A stretch of 64,000 nt of DNA from an uncultured Bacteroidales bacterium (GCA_934717185.1 CAKUYQ010000011.1:1-64000); one strand, 5' to 3'. Shown: positions 25,010 to 35,423, numbered from the stretch's first letter. The notes: generated by a model not told the origin, from the letters alone. Numbers and translations are program-made.

Positions 25010-26497
25010 ATGAGACTTATTGATATAATAAAAGAGACAGGGGTAACAGATTCGGCTACAGCCGACAAGTTCCGCAATACAGACATTGAGGATGTTTGCA
25101 CGGATTCACGTAAATGCAGGCACGACTCTCTGTTCATTGCTGTAAAAGGGGCCGCTGCAGACGGCCATAAATATATCTGCAATGCAATAGACAACGGAGC
25201 CAAGGTTATTCTCTATGAGAATGGCGAAAACATAGAGGGATACAGGAGAGATGATATTGTGTTCATTCCCGTAAAGGACGGGCGAACGGCCGAGGCTGTT
25301 GCAGCAAAAAATTTTTATGGAGATCCAACTTCATGCATAAAGTTGGTAGGTGTAACCGGTACAAACGGAAAGACCTCCATTGCAACCCTGCTGTACAGGT
25401 TGTTCGGCAATTTGGGTTACGAGTGCGGACTTATCTCAACCATAGCGAATTACGTTGAGAAGAAAAGATATGAGACAATAAACACCACCCCCGGTCCTGT
25501 TGAACTCAACAGGCTGTTGGCAGAGATGGTAGAGAGCGGTTGCGAGTACTGTTTTATGGAGGTGAGCTCACATGCTTTGGACCAGAAGAGGACAGAGGGG
25601 CTTAAGTTTGCCGGAGCTATCTTTACAAACCTTACACACGACCATTTAGACTACCACAAGACCTTTGCAAATTATCTTGCCGCAAAGAAAAAGCTGTTTG
25701 ACAACCTTGGCACAGATGCGTTTGCCCTTACCAATGAGGATGACAAGAACGGCAGTGTTATGCTACAGAACTGCAAGGCAAGGAGATACAGATACTCATG
25801 CAGGAATGCGGCAGACTTTAAGTGCAGGATCATAGAGAAGAATATAGACGGCACTCTGCTGAACATTAACGGTAAAGAGATTTGGTGCAGGTTTATAGGG
25901 TTGCACAACGCCTACAATATCACGGCAGTATATGGGGCAGCAGTTCTTCTTGGGATGAAAGAGGAGGAGGTTGCAGTAGAGGTGAGCCGCCTTACTGCAG
26001 TCAGCGGAAGACTTGAGTATTTCAAGGGCAGCAACGATATTATTGCCGCCGTTGATTATGCTCATACTCCCGATGCTTTAGAGAATGTCCTTAAGACATT
26101 GAAAGATCTCAATCCTGCCGGAGACCTTATTTGCGTATTTGGCTGTGGCGGTAACAGAGATAAGACAAAAAGGCCGGAGATGGGCGCAATTGCAGGAAAG
26201 TACGCAGATAAGATTGTTGTAACATCCGATAATCCAAGATTTGAGGACCCTTTGGCAATCATAAATGATATTAAGGAGGGGATGGATATAAAGGCAAGAT
26301 GTAAGAGCAGTTTTATTCCAAACAGACAAGAGGCTGTAAGAGTTGCCATACTGAACGCAAAGCCCGGCTCCATAATCCTTGTTGCAGGCAAAGGACACGA
26401 GGATTACCAGATTGTTAACGGTGTAAAGCACCATTTAGACGATAAAGAATTGATTAAAAGCGCTTTTGAGGAGCTTAAAATGCTCTGCAAAGCATAA
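25010..26497 (+). CDS. murE: UDP-MurNAc-Ala-Glu ligase MurE, meso-diaminopimelate type
   Basis: MurE adds the third stem amino acid to the cytoplasmic peptidoglycan precursor. The ATP loop G117-T-N-G-K-T and the carbamoylated-lysine/metal regions are in order, followed by D407-N-P-R, the signature that marks meso-diaminopimelate as substrate rather than lysine. The 495-residue length is normal. A strong Shine-Dalgarno sequence (AAAGGAGGA, 24996-25004) lies just before the ATG, which is unusual in this phylum. Confidence 0.97.
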   Translation: MRLIDIIKETGVTDSATADKFRNTDIEDVCTDSRKCRHDSLFIAVKGAAADGHKYICNAIDNGAKVILYENGENIEGYRRDDIVFIPVKDGRTAEAVAAKNFYGDPTSCIKLVGVTGTNGKTSIATLLYRLFGNLGYECGLISTIANYVEKKRYETINTTPGPVELNRLLAEMVESGCEYCFMEVSSHALDQKRTEGLKFAGAIFTNLTHDHLDYHKTFANYLAAKKKLFDNLGTDAFALTNEDDKNGSVMLQNCKARRYRYSCRNAADFKCRIIEKNIDGTLLNINGKEIWCRFIGLHNAYNITAVYGAAVLLGMKEEEVAVEVSRLTAVSGRLEYFKGSNDIIAAVDYAHTPDALENVLKTLKDLNPAGDLICVFGCGGNRDKTKRPEMGAIAGKYADKIVVTSDNPRFEDPLAIINDIKEGMDIKARCKSSFIPNRQEAVRVAILNAKPGSIILVAGKGHEDYQIVNGVKHHLDDKELIKSAFEELKMLCKA

Positions 26498-26514
26498 AGT
26501 TATAATATTACAAG

Positions 26515-27795
26515 ATGCTTTACCATCTTTTTGAATACTTTGAGAGTAACGGAATACATTTCCCCGGAGTAGGGCTTATGAAATACATAAGCTTCAGAGC
26601 CATATTGGCTGTAATGACGGCATTGCTTATTGCCTTATGGTTAGGCCCAAAAATAATAAGGCTGATGCAGAAACTGCAGATTGGTGAGGAGATAAGGAAT
26701 CTTGGATTGGAGGGTCAGATGCAGAAGAAAGGAACCCCTACAATGGGTGGAGTTATAATAATACTCTCTCTGCTCATCCCCGCACTCCTGTTTGGAAATC
26801 TTACAAATGTATATGTTATCTTAATGATAATAACAACATTATGGCTTGGATTTGTTGGTTTCTTAGACGATTCCATAAAGGTATTTAAAAAGGACAAGGA
26901 TGGATTGAACGGAAAATATAAGATTATAGGTCAAGTGACACTTGGTCTTATAGTTGGTCTTGTATTGTGTTTCAGCGAACAGGTAACTGTAAGAGAATCT
27001 GTAACTCCCGGAGAAAAGGAGGCCATTAAAGAAACTGTTACGGAGTTAGACGTAACGCAGACTCGCTACTTTAAAGATATAAAGAGTACAACCACAACCA
27101 TACCGTTTGTAAAGGACAATCAGTTCGACTATGCGTGGCTTGCACCGTTTAAAGGGAAAGCAGGAGAGATAGCAAGCTGGGTAATCTATATTCTTGTAAT
27201 AATATTTGTCATTACAGCTGTTTCCAACGGTACCAACCTTACAGACGGGTTAGACGGTTTGGTAACCGGCGTATCTGCTCCGGTAGTTATAACATTAGCT
27301 GTATTGGCATATTTGTCGGGAAACTCAATATATGCCTCATACCTTAATATAATGTATATTCCGCACACGGGAGAGGTTGTTATCTTTCTCTGTGCGCTGA
27401 TTGGGGCACTAATAGGATTTCTGTGGTACAACGCATCGCCGGCTCAGGTATTTATGGGTGATACCGGCAGCCTTATGCTCGGCGGAGTTATAGCAGTTGC
27501 CGCCATAATAATAAGAAAGGAGCTGCTTATACCTGTTTTATGCGGCATATTTTTAATTGAAAGTATTAGCGTTATTGCGCAAAGAGCATATTTTAAATAT
27601 ACCAAGAAAAAGTATGGAGAGGGAAGAAGAATCTTTAAGATGAGCCCTATACACCATCATTTTCAGAAGGAGGGTATAGATGCTATCATACAGTATCCCA
27701 AAAAGGCGATTCCGGAGACAAAAATTGTCATAAGATTTTGGATTATAGCTATTATGCTATGTGCAATATCAATAATCACTTTAAAGATAAGATAG
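26515..27795 (+). CDS. mraY: Phospho-MurNAc-pentapeptide transferase MraY
   Basis: MraY makes lipid I by transferring phospho-MurNAc-pentapeptide to undecaprenyl phosphate. The 426-residue membrane protein keeps [19 protein letters not shown] with the Asp pair, [35 protein letters not shown] and SPIHHHF. It is about 60 residues longer than Proteobacterial MraY because of a hydrophilic insertion near residues 155-220, a trait of Bacteroidota enzymes. The start MLYHLFEYF is the family's usual one. Confidence 0.97.
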   Translation: MLYHLFEYFESNGIHFPGVGLMKYISFRAILAVMTALLIALWLGPKIIRLMQKLQIGEEIRNLGLEGQMQKKGTPTMGGVIIILSLLIPALLFGNLTNVYVILMIITTLWLGFVGFLDDSIKVFKKDKDGLNGKYKIIGQVTLGLIVGLVLCFSEQVTVRESVTPGEKEAIKETVTELDVTQTRYFKDIKSTTTTIPFVKDNQFDYAWLAPFKGKAGEIASWVIYILVIIFVITAVSNGTNLTDGLDGLVTGVSAPVVITLAVLAYLSGNSIYASYLNIMYIPHTGEVVIFLCALIGALIGFLWYNASPAQVFMGDTGSLMLGGVIAVAAIIIRKELLIPVLCGIFLIESISVIAQRAYFKYTKKKYGEGRRIFKMSPIHHHFQKEGIDAIIQYPKKAIPETKIVIRFWIIAIMLCAISIITLKIR

Positions 27796-27816
27796 AAAGC
27801 TGTTAAGTTTTATTAT

Positions 27817-29151
27817 ATGTACAGAATTGCAGTATTAGGCGGTGGCGAGAGCGGTGTTGGCTCGGCCATCTTGGCAAAGATGAAAGGATTGGATGTCTTT
27901 CTTAGCGACAGCGGAAAGATAAAGGAGAACTATGTAAAGATGCTAAAGGAGTATGATATTCCTTTTGAATCCGAGGGGCATACTCCTGAGAAAATATTGA
28001 ATGCCAAAGAGATAGTAAAAAGCCCCGGAATCCCTGAAAATGCTCCCTTAGTTGTAAAGGCAAGGGAGATGGGAATTGGGATTATATCCGAGATAGAGTT
28101 CGCCAACAGATACTGCAAGGCCAAGAAGATCTGTATAACGGGAAGCAACGGCAAAACAACCACAACATCACTTATATACTACATTTTAAAGAATGCAGGA
28201 TACAATGTTGGGTTGGGTGGAAACATTGGAAAGAGCTTTGCGCTTCAGGTGGCCACGGAAAATTTTGACTATTACGTTCTTGAGCTGAGCAGCTTCCAGT
28301 TGGACGATGTGTATGACTTTAAGGCAGATATTGCTATCCTTATGAACATTACTCCGGATCATTTGGACAGGTACGACTTTAAAATGCAGAACTACATTAA
28401 CGCCAAATTCCGCATAACGAGGAACATGGATGGGGAGGATTCATTCATCTTCTGTGCAGATGATCCTGTAACGGCAAAGGAGATGAAGGAGATGCTTATA
28501 AAGAGCAGGATGCTGCCATTCTCGCAAAAAGAGGAGGTTAAGGAGGGCGCCTGCATAAAGGATGGCAAGATGGCGGTAAATGTAGCCGGGGATGAATATA
28601 CAATGTACCTCAACGAACTTGCACTGCAGGGAAAGCATAACCTGTACAACTCCATGGCTGCAGCAATTGCTGCAAAGGTTGTAAAGATAGACAATACGCA
28701 GATAAGGCAGAGTCTTATGACATTCGAAGGGGTGGAACACAGGTTGGAGAGGGTACTTAAGATAAAGGATGTTCTCTATATAAATGATTCAAAGGCGACA
28801 AATGTGGATTCTGCATGGTATGCCTTGGACAGTATGACAACTCCTGTAGTGTGGATAGCCGGAGGCAAAGACAAGGGAAACGACTATGCACCGCTTTACG
28901 ATCTTGTAAAGGAGAAGGTAAGGGTGCTTATCTGCATGGGACTTCACAATGAGAAGCTGCACGACAACTTTAAAGACAAGGTCGACAAGATAGTGGATGT
29001 TACCTCTGCCGCAGATGCGGTGCGGGTAGCGTATGAGAATGCCCTGCCGGGCGAGACTGTCCTGCTCTCACCATGCTGCGCCAGCTTCGACCTGTTCAAA
29101 AGTTATGAAGACAGGGGACGGCAGTTTAAGGAGGCTGTAAGAAAGCTGTAA
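27817..29151 (+). CDS. murD: UDP-MurNAc-Ala-D-Glu ligase MurD
   Basis: MurD adds D-glutamate to UDP-MurNAc-L-Ala. It starts with a dinucleotide-like GGGESGVGSA, then has the ATP loop G109-S-N-G-K-T, LELSSFQLDD, NITPDHLDRY, and the C-terminal NDSKATNVDSAWYAL and LLSPCCASFDLFKSYEDRG in two parts. The 444-residue length is standard. Its stop codon is the first base triplet of a 17-bp tandem repeat. Confidence 0.97.
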   Translation: MYRIAVLGGGESGVGSAILAKMKGLDVFLSDSGKIKENYVKMLKEYDIPFESEGHTPEKILNAKEIVKSPGIPENAPLVVKAREMGIGIISEIEFANRYCKAKKICITGSNGKTTTTSLIYYILKNAGYNVGLGGNIGKSFALQVATENFDYYVLELSSFQLDDVYDFKADIAILMNITPDHLDRYDFKMQNYINAKFRITRNMDGEDSFIFCADDPVTAKEMKEMLIKSRMLPFSQKEEVKEGACIKDGKMAVNVAGDEYTMYLNELALQGKHNLYNSMAAAIAAKVVKIDNTQIRQSLMTFEGVEHRLERVLKIKDVLYINDSKATNVDSAWYALDSMTTPVVWIAGGKDKGNDYAPLYDLVKEKVRVLICMGLHNEKLHDNFKDKVDKIVDVTSAADAVRVAYENALPGETVLLSPCCASFDLFKSYEDRGRQFKEAVRKL

Positions 29152-29199
29152 GGAGGCTGTGGATGTAAGGAGGCTGTGGATGTAAGGAGGCTGTGGAGA
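29149..29199 (+). repeat. 17-bp tandem repeat, three copies, between murD and ftsW
   Basis: TAAGGAGGCTGTGGATG occurs at 29149-29165 and 29166-29182 without mismatch, and a third copy at 29183-29199 ends in GA. Each unit contains AAGGAGG, a perfect Shine-Dalgarno sequence. The source appears to be the murD end itself (TTAAGGAGGCTGTAAG at about 29127). The rest of the 121-base gap shows nothing else. Confidence 0.9.
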
Positions 29200-29272
29200 G
29201 ACTGTAAGAAAGCTTGTCGGGAGACTTAAAAGGCTATAAAAGGTTTGTAAATAGAAAAGCATATACTTAAAA

Positions 29273-30700
29273 ATGAGTGGACTGAATACAGATGATATAA
29301 AGAGTGGAATTATTAAGAATGTGAAAGGGGACAAGGTTATATGGATAATAGTGTTCCTTCTTTCACTCATATCCATTGCCCTTATATACTCGGCAACAAG
29401 TTCGTTGGCCTACAAAGAGCACACAACCAATTTCAGCTATCTTTTCAAACAGTTGAAATATGTTGCGTTCGGGTGGGTTGTCCTCTTTGTCTTCTACAAG
29501 ATACCGCTCAAATGGTACAGAAGCTTTTCTGTTATCATGTTCGCTGTAAGCCTTGCCCTCCTTGCCCTTGTTCCCATAATAGGACAGGAAATTAACGGTG
29601 CAAAGAGGTGGCTGAATTTGGGTTTCATTACATTCCAGCCAACCGAGCTTATAAAGATAACATTGGTACTATACATGGCCAAGATACTCGAATCGTGCAA
29701 ATTAGACACCTTTAAGGAGTTTTTCATAAAGCTGCTTATACCAATAGGTCTTGCTTTCGTTTTAGTAATGGTTGGTTCGTTCTCTTCTGCCTGCTTCATT
29801 GGTCTGCTTGCAGCCATTATACTTATAGTTGCCGGTGTCAAATGGTCTTATCTGTTTAAATCTGCAGGTATAGGCGCTATTGCCATGGCTGTTATAATCT
29901 TGCTCCATTTAGCTTTTGGATGGTTCCCAAGAATCGACACCGCAACCAGCAGGTTGACCAAATTTGTAAGCAAGACAGAGGTATCTGAGGAGTTGAGCGC
30001 AGAGGAGAGGCAGAAAGAGTTGGACAAGACCTATCAGGCAGATATGGCAAAGGTTACAATCTCCTCTGTAGGTATCTTGGGTAAAGGCCCCGGAAACAGT
30101 ACTCAGCGATATGTACTGCCCCACCCCTACTCGGACTTTATCTTTACACTTATCATTGAGGAGTACGGGCTCATAGGCGGATTTATAGTTCTTATATTTT
30201 ACATGTGGTTCTTCTTTAGGTGTATAATCCTCGTAAAGAACTGTACGAGAGTGTTTACAGCAATAACGGTTGGAGGGCTTGCACTGTTAATTGTCCTGCA
30301 AGCTTCGCTTCATGTATTGGTAAATGTTGGAATCATACCTGTAACCGGGCATACACTGCCGCTCATAAGCCTTGGCGGAACATCTTTGGTTATATTGTGC
30401 AGTGCATTTGGAATCATCCTCTCTGTAAGCAGAACAATAGATATAAGTACAGATAAAAAGAGGGCCGAAAAACTTGCTGCGGCAAATGCGGCAAATGCTG
30501 CAGATGTAGCAAATACTGCAGACGCCCCTATAACTGAGGATATTGCAGAGTTCGAAGGCTCTTCATCCATAGACCTTACGGTGCCGGATGGTGGCGGCAG
30601 CTATACAGATGAGAAGGATTTGCGTGGAAGAGGAGAGACAAACCCGGAGGATAATGGGGAGCAATATGAGATAAAAGACAAAAACGGAGAGTTTAAATAG
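29273..30700 (+). CDS. ftsW: Lipid II polymerase FtsW
   Basis: FtsW is the SEDS-family glycosyltransferase that works with FtsI at the septum. The 475-residue protein has about ten membrane segments, the FQPTELIKI motif, the extracellular loop with KGPGNSTQRYVLPHPYSDFIF and the GHTLPLISLGGTS block. The last about 75 residues form a hydrophilic cytoplasmic tail that starts with an Ala/Asn-rich low-complexity run (AAANAANAADVANTADA) encoded by near-repeats of GCAAAT. Position between murD and murG identifies it as FtsW rather than RodA. Confidence 0.94.
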   Translation: MSGLNTDDIKSGIIKNVKGDKVIWIIVFLLSLISIALIYSATSSLAYKEHTTNFSYLFKQLKYVAFGWVVLFVFYKIPLKWYRSFSVIMFAVSLALLALVPIIGQEINGAKRWLNLGFITFQPTELIKITLVLYMAKILESCKLDTFKEFFIKLLIPIGLAFVLVMVGSFSSACFIGLLAAIILIVAGVKWSYLFKSAGIGAIAMAVIILLHLAFGWFPRIDTATSRLTKFVSKTEVSEELSAEERQKELDKTYQADMAKVTISSVGILGKGPGNSTQRYVLPHPYSDFIFTLIIEEYGLIGGFIVLIFYMWFFFRCIILVKNCTRVFTAITVGGLALLIVLQASLHVLVNVGIIPVTGHTLPLISLGGTSLVILCSAFGIILSVSRTIDISTDKKRAEKLAAANAANAADVANTADAPITEDIAEFEGSSSIDLTVPDGGGSYTDEKDLRGRGETNPEDNGEQYEIKDKNGEFK

Positions 30701-30707
30701 CAGACAG

Positions 30708-31841
30708 ATGGAAGAGCTAAGGGTAATAATAAGCGGTGGAGGAACCGGAGGGCATATCTTTCCGGCAATTTCAATTGCATCTGCCTTAAAGGCAAAACGG
30801 CCGGGCGCAGTGCTTCTTTTTGTTGGGGCATCGGGCAAGATGGAGATGGAAAAGGTCCCTCAGGCAGGGTACAAGATTATAGGAATACCTGCGAGAGGGC
30901 TTAAAAGGCCGCTCTATTCACCCTCTAACATAGGGGTACTTATAGATTATTTCAAATGCAAGAGGAGAGCCAGGCAGATAATAAAGGAGTTCAGGCCCAA
31001 CTTGGCCGTAGGTGTTGGAGGATATGCCAGTGCGGCAATCGTCAGTGCAGCGGAGAGCAAGGGTATACCGGTTGTTTTACAGGAGCAGAACTCGTTTGCA
31101 GGCCTTGTAAACAGGAAAAACGCTGCAAAAGCCACAAAAATATGTGTTGCGTATGATGGAATGGAGCGTTTTTTTCCAAAGGAGAAGATTGTTTTTACTG
31201 GCAACCCTATAAGAAAGGAGATAAAGGCTTCTACCCCGCAGCTCAAAGAGGAGGGTTACAAGTTTTACAATCTGCTTCCCGACAAAAAAACCGTTTTTGT
31301 CGTTGGCGGAAGCCTCGGTTGCCGAACACTTAACGAGTGGATGAAAAGAGAGCTTCTCAACGGAAAGCTGTTTGGAGGCAAAGAGAGTGAATATCAGGTA
31401 ATATGGCAGTGCGGAAAATATTACAAGGCAGAGATAGAGACCTTTATGAAGGGGAGGCAGAGCAGCAACATAGTTTGGTCTGACTTTATTAAGAGGATGG
31501 ATTTGGCATACGCCGTAGCGGATGTTGTAATAAGCAGAGCAGGTGCCGGGACAATATCCGAGCTGTGTGAGGCCGGCAAATGCACCATATTCGTACCAAG
31601 CCCTATGGTGGCCGAGGACCATCAGACGCATAATGCAATGGCATTGGTGAACAAAAACGCGGCTTTGTTGGTAAAGGATTCTGAGGCGGTGGAAAAGCTT
31701 GGCAGTACGGTTGGATCGCTACTTTCAGACGACAACAAAAGAGCATTATTGGAGAGCAACATAAGAGCTCTTGCAAGAGAGGATTCAGCTGCACAGATTG
31801 CAGATATTTGTATAGATATAGTTGATAAAAAACAGCAGTGA
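30708..31841 (+). CDS. murG: Lipid II synthase MurG
   Basis: MurG adds GlcNAc from UDP-GlcNAc to lipid I on the inner face of the membrane. The 377-residue GT28 enzyme has the glycine-rich ISGGGTGGHIFPAISIA near the N-terminus, VGVGGYAS, QEQNSFAGLVNR and, in the C-terminal half, ISRAGAGTISELCEAGKC. Length is normal. Its TGA overlaps the ATG of murC. Confidence 0.97.
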   Translation: MEELRVIISGGGTGGHIFPAISIASALKAKRPGAVLLFVGASGKMEMEKVPQAGYKIIGIPARGLKRPLYSPSNIGVLIDYFKCKRRARQIIKEFRPNLAVGVGGYASAAIVSAAESKGIPVVLQEQNSFAGLVNRKNAAKATKICVAYDGMERFFPKEKIVFTGNPIRKEIKASTPQLKEEGYKFYNLLPDKKTVFVVGGSLGCRTLNEWMKRELLNGKLFGGKESEYQVIWQCGKYYKAEIETFMKGRQSSNIVWSDFIKRMDLAYAVADVVISRAGAGTISELCEAGKCTIFVPSPMVAEDHQTHNAMALVNKNAALLVKDSEAVEKLGSTVGSLLSDDNKRALLESNIRALAREDSAAQIADICIDIVDKKQQ

Positions 31842-33211
31842 TGAAGAATGTATATTTTATAGGGATAGGCGGAATAGGGATGAGCGCCATAGCACGGTAC
31901 TATAACCATGCAGGTTATAAGGTCAGCGGCTATGACAGAACGCCGTCCCGCCTTACAGCCGAATTGGAGAGGGAAGGGATTGAGATACACTATACAGAAG
32001 ATACAGGATACATTCCTGCAGAAAGAGAGGAGACACTTGTAATCTATACCCCTGCAATTCCAAAAGAGATGAAGGAGCTCCGTTATGTTATAGATAACGG
32101 GTACAAAGTTGTCAAACGTTCAAGGGCTCTTGGCGAGATAGCAAGTCATAACAGATGTATTGCCGTTGCCGGAACACATGGCAAGACAACAACCGGTACA
32201 ATGATTGCCCATCTGTTTACTGCATGCGGCAAAGGGTGCAACGCATTCTTGGGTGGTATATCAAAGAATTACCATACCAATCTGCTACTGAGCAAGAACA
32301 ACCTGCTTGTAGCGGAAGCAGATGAGTTCGACCGCTCCTTTTTACAGTTGTTTCCCGATATAGCCATCATAACATCGGTTGATGCAGATCATCTTGACAT
32401 ATATGGCAACATAGATAGTGTAAAGGAGGCCTTCTCTGAGTTTGCATCACAGATAAAGAGAGACGGATTACTTATATTAAAGAAGGGTGTTGAGATTGAC
32501 CTCAGCAGGGTAAAGGCAAAGGTGGCAAGATACTCATACAACAATCATTGCGACTACTATGCTTCTAATATTAAAGTTGTTGATGGCGGTTATATATATT
32601 TTGACATAAACTATCCCGGCGGCGTTATTGAAAACTGCACTGTTGGTGTACCGGGTTGGGTAAATGTTGAAAATGCCGTTGCAGCCGCAGCTGCTGCACT
32701 TAACGGAGGAATCTCTGCAGAGGAGCTAAGAGCCGGGCTTGCAACATTTGCCGGAGCGGAAAGGAGATTTGACATTCATGTCAACACACCAAGAATGGCA
32801 TATATAGATGACTATGCACATCATCCCAATGAGATAAGCTCTGCTATAAGCTCCATAAGGAACATATTCCCGGGCAGGAAGCTGTGCGGCATCTTCCAAC
32901 CTCATCTTTACACCAGAACAAGGGATTTTGCACCTGAGTTTGCAAAGAGTCTTGGGATGTTGGATGAACTGCTCCTGTTGGATATATACCCGGCACGGGA
33001 ACTTCCAATAGAGGGTGTTACATCTGATCTCATATTTAAGGATGTTGACATAGAGAACAAAAGAAAGATAACAAAGGAGGAGCTTATGCCTCTGTTGGAG
33101 AGGGAGATGAGTGAGGGGAAGATAGATATACTAATAACCTTTGGTGCGGGTGACATCGACAGGTTTATATGTAAGATTACAGATTTGATGAAGAATGTAT
33201 TAAGCAGATAA
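31841..33211 (+). CDS. murC: UDP-MurNAc--L-alanine ligase MurC
   Basis: MurC starts the stem peptide by adding L-Ala to UDP-MurNAc. The 456-residue protein has GIGGIGMSAIA, the ATP loop G111-T-H-G-K-T, AEADEFDRSF, DDYAHHPNEI and FQPHLYTRT. The ATG at 31841 shares its A with the murG stop (TGATG); a GTG one codon earlier is also possible but less likely. Length is normal. Confidence 0.97.
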   Translation: MKNVYFIGIGGIGMSAIARYYNHAGYKVSGYDRTPSRLTAELEREGIEIHYTEDTGYIPAEREETLVIYTPAIPKEMKELRYVIDNGYKVVKRSRALGEIASHNRCIAVAGTHGKTTTGTMIAHLFTACGKGCNAFLGGISKNYHTNLLLSKNNLLVAEADEFDRSFLQLFPDIAIITSVDADHLDIYGNIDSVKEAFSEFASQIKRDGLLILKKGVEIDLSRVKAKVARYSYNNHCDYYASNIKVVDGGYIYFDINYPGGVIENCTVGVPGWVNVENAVAAAAAALNGGISAEELRAGLATFAGAERRFDIHVNTPRMAYIDDYAHHPNEISSAISSIRNIFPGRKLCGIFQPHLYTRTRDFAPEFAKSLGMLDELLLLDIYPARELPIEGVTSDLIFKDVDIENKRKITKEELMPLLEREMSEGKIDILITFGAGDIDRFICKITDLMKNVLSR

Positions 33212-33213
33212 CA

Positions 33214-34032
33214 ATGTTTGTAAAGGTTCTGAAATATATAGGGATACTGCTTCTCACGGCTGCTGCCGCCTTCTACTTTTACTTTGCCGCAACGCTTGGT
33301 AAAAAAGGAAGGAGCAACGAACTGTGCAGAGAGATAAAGGTGGTGATTTTAGACAGCGCACAGAACCGTTTTGTAAACAGCGATGATGTTATTGACATTA
33401 TAAACAATTTTCACGGGCAGATTGTCGGGAAGAGGATAGACAGCATAAATCTCTCCGTTTTAGAGGAGCTTCTAAACAAGAGATGTATGATAAAAAACAG
33501 CCAGGCTTTTCTTAACATAGATGGGAAGATGGTTATAAACATTATCCAGCGCAAGCCCATAATAAGGATAGAGAGCAGTAACGGCGGCTTCTACATTGAT
33601 GACACAAAATATATATTTCCGCTTGCGGAAAACTTTACATCATACGTTCCTATTGTGAGCGGGCATATACCTCTCGAGCTATATAACGGATACAGAGGTA
33701 ATGCCCTGCCGGAGATTGAGGATTGGATAGACGGAATATATAATTTAGCTGTATATCTGCAGGAGAACCCTTTTTGGGCTGCACAGATAGAACAGATTTA
33801 TGTAGCAGACAACGGGGACCTCTATTTGAGTCCGAGAGTAGGTGACCAGCAGATTGTCTTTGGCGACCTCAATAGTATTGAGGAGAAATTTGACAAACTT
33901 ACATCATTCTACAACAATGTTATACCAAGTGTAGGATGGCTTAAATATGATATTGTCAATTTAAAGTACAAAGGCCAGATTGTTTGTAAAAAAAGAAATA
34001 GTAAAAATAAAAAAGCTTCTAATACCATATAG
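33214..34032 (+). CDS. ftsQ: FtsQ/DivIB-like cell division protein
   Basis: This 272-residue bitopic protein has one membrane segment at residues 5-25, then a periplasmic POTRA-like region with VVILDSAQNRFVNSDDV and a beta-rich domain with VGDQQIVFGDL...KFDKL. This matches the Bacteroidota version of FtsQ, which recruits FtsL and FtsI. Similarity to Proteobacterial FtsQ is weak; the position between murC and ftsA secures the call. The gap to ftsA is only five bases. Confidence 0.92.
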   Translation: MFVKVLKYIGILLLTAAAAFYFYFAATLGKKGRSNELCREIKVVILDSAQNRFVNSDDVIDIINNFHGQIVGKRIDSINLSVLEELLNKRCMIKNSQAFLNIDGKMVINIIQRKPIIRIESSNGGFYIDDTKYIFPLAENFTSYVPIVSGHIPLELYNGYRGNALPEIEDWIDGIYNLAVYLQENPFWAAQIEQIYVADNGDLYLSPRVGDQQIVFGDLNSIEEKFDKLTSFYNNVIPSVGWLKYDIVNLKYKGQIVCKKRNSKNKKASNTI

Positions 34033-34037
34033 ACACT

Positions 34038-35411
34038 ATGAATGATAAACTTATTGCTGCAATTGATTTAGGTACAACAAAGATTGTATGCCTTGTTGGT
34101 AAAATGACGGAGACAGGTATCAGAATAATAGGATACAGTCAGAGACCGTCTAAAGGGATTAACAGAGGCGAGGTTATGAATATACGCCAGACCCTCCAAT
34201 CTCTTGTCCCTGTAATAAAGGATGTTGAGGAACAGCTTAACATAAAGCTGAATGATGTTTATGTTGGAATTGCCGGGCAGAATATACGTTGCGTTACCAA
34301 CGGATACCAGACCAACAGGCCCAACCCAAAAGAGTTGATATCGGAAGAGGAGATAAATGAGATCATATCAAGCATGAACGGCTCCTTTATACAGGGAGAT
34401 GAGGAGGTGCTTCATGTTATACCACAGTCCTACAGCATAGATAATTTTACCCCTACCCAGGAGCCTGTAGGTATGTTGGGAACACAGATAACAGCAAACT
34501 TCAAGATTTTTGTCGGGAAGAAAAACTCCTCTGTATATACCGCAGATGTAATAAACAGGGCCGGTCTTAACCTAAAGAGGATTATCCTTGAACCTATGGC
34601 ATCTGCAAAGGCTGTCCTTAGCGAAGAGGAGATGGAGCTTGGTGTTGCAATGGTAGATATAGGTGGTGGTACTACAGATCTTCTTATTATTCAGAACAAT
34701 ATAGTAAGACATGCTGCGGTTATTCCGTTTGGTGGCAAGATTATAACATCTGATATAAAGATTGGATGCAGCATCGCAGAGAAGAATGCAGAGCAGCTTA
34801 AGGTTGAACACGGATGCTGCTACTCCCCTCTTGCTGCAGACAAGAAGACGATTTTCGTAAACGGCATAAATGGCAGAGAGGGAAGGGAGATCTCTGTAAA
34901 ACTCCTTTCGAATATCATTGAGGCGCGTGCATCGGAACTGTTCGAAGCTGTATATTATGAGATAGAAAGGAGTGGCTACAAAGACAAGTTGAAAGCCGGA
35001 TTGGTATTAACCGGAGGTACGTCTAAGTTGGCTCATATTAAGGAGTTGGCTCAAGTTATTACCGGGCTTGAAACAAGTTTGGGTGCACCTGTAATAGAGG
35101 CGGAAGAGTCTGTTATAGAGATGAATGATCCTGCATTGTCTACTGCTGTGGGTCTTATTATGATGGGTGCCGAGGAGTGTGAGAGAGACGGGTATTCCGC
35201 TCCGTACAACGCAGCCAAAGAGGATATTGATATTAACGATATGGCAGAAGTTGAGAACAATACTAATACAGAGGAGCTTGAGCCCGAACTTATTGAGGTT
35301 ACGGCCGGCAGGCATGAAAAGGAGAAGAAGGCAAAGGAGGGGCCGGGTCTGTTTACAAGGTTGAAAACCACCTTGAACGACATGTTTAAAGAGGATGATA
35401 ACGAAGCATAA
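34038..35411 (+). CDS. ftsA: Cell division protein FtsA
   Basis: FtsA is the actin-like membrane tether of FtsZ. The 457-residue protein shows the phosphate-1 motif IDLGTTKIVCLVG, the SHS2 1C domain, phosphate-2 VDIGGGTTDLLI and LVLTGGTSKL for adenosine binding. After about residue 385 comes an acidic linker, then a basic amphipathic C-terminal helix (PGLFTRLKTTLNDMFKED) that would bind the membrane. The gene is 12 bases upstream of ftsZ. Confidence 0.97.
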   Translation: MNDKLIAAIDLGTTKIVCLVGKMTETGIRIIGYSQRPSKGINRGEVMNIRQTLQSLVPVIKDVEEQLNIKLNDVYVGIAGQNIRCVTNGYQTNRPNPKELISEEEINEIISSMNGSFIQGDEEVLHVIPQSYSIDNFTPTQEPVGMLGTQITANFKIFVGKKNSSVYTADVINRAGLNLKRIILEPMASAKAVLSEEEMELGVAMVDIGGGTTDLLIIQNNIVRHAAVIPFGGKIITSDIKIGCSIAEKNAEQLKVEHGCCYSPLAADKKTIFVNGINGREGREISVKLLSNIIEARASELFEAVYYEIERSGYKDKLKAGLVLTGGTSKLAHIKELAQVITGLETSLGAPVIEAEESVIEMNDPALSTAVGLIMMGAEECERDGYSAPYNAAKEDIDINDMAEVENNTNTEELEPELIEVTAGRHEKEKKAKEGPGLFTRLKTTLNDMFKEDDNEA

Positions 35412-35423
35412 AGATTTTGGTAT

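Noticed and set aside
31838..31840. GTG as murC start
   Set aside because: The next codon is ATG and fits the usual MKNVYFIGIGG start.
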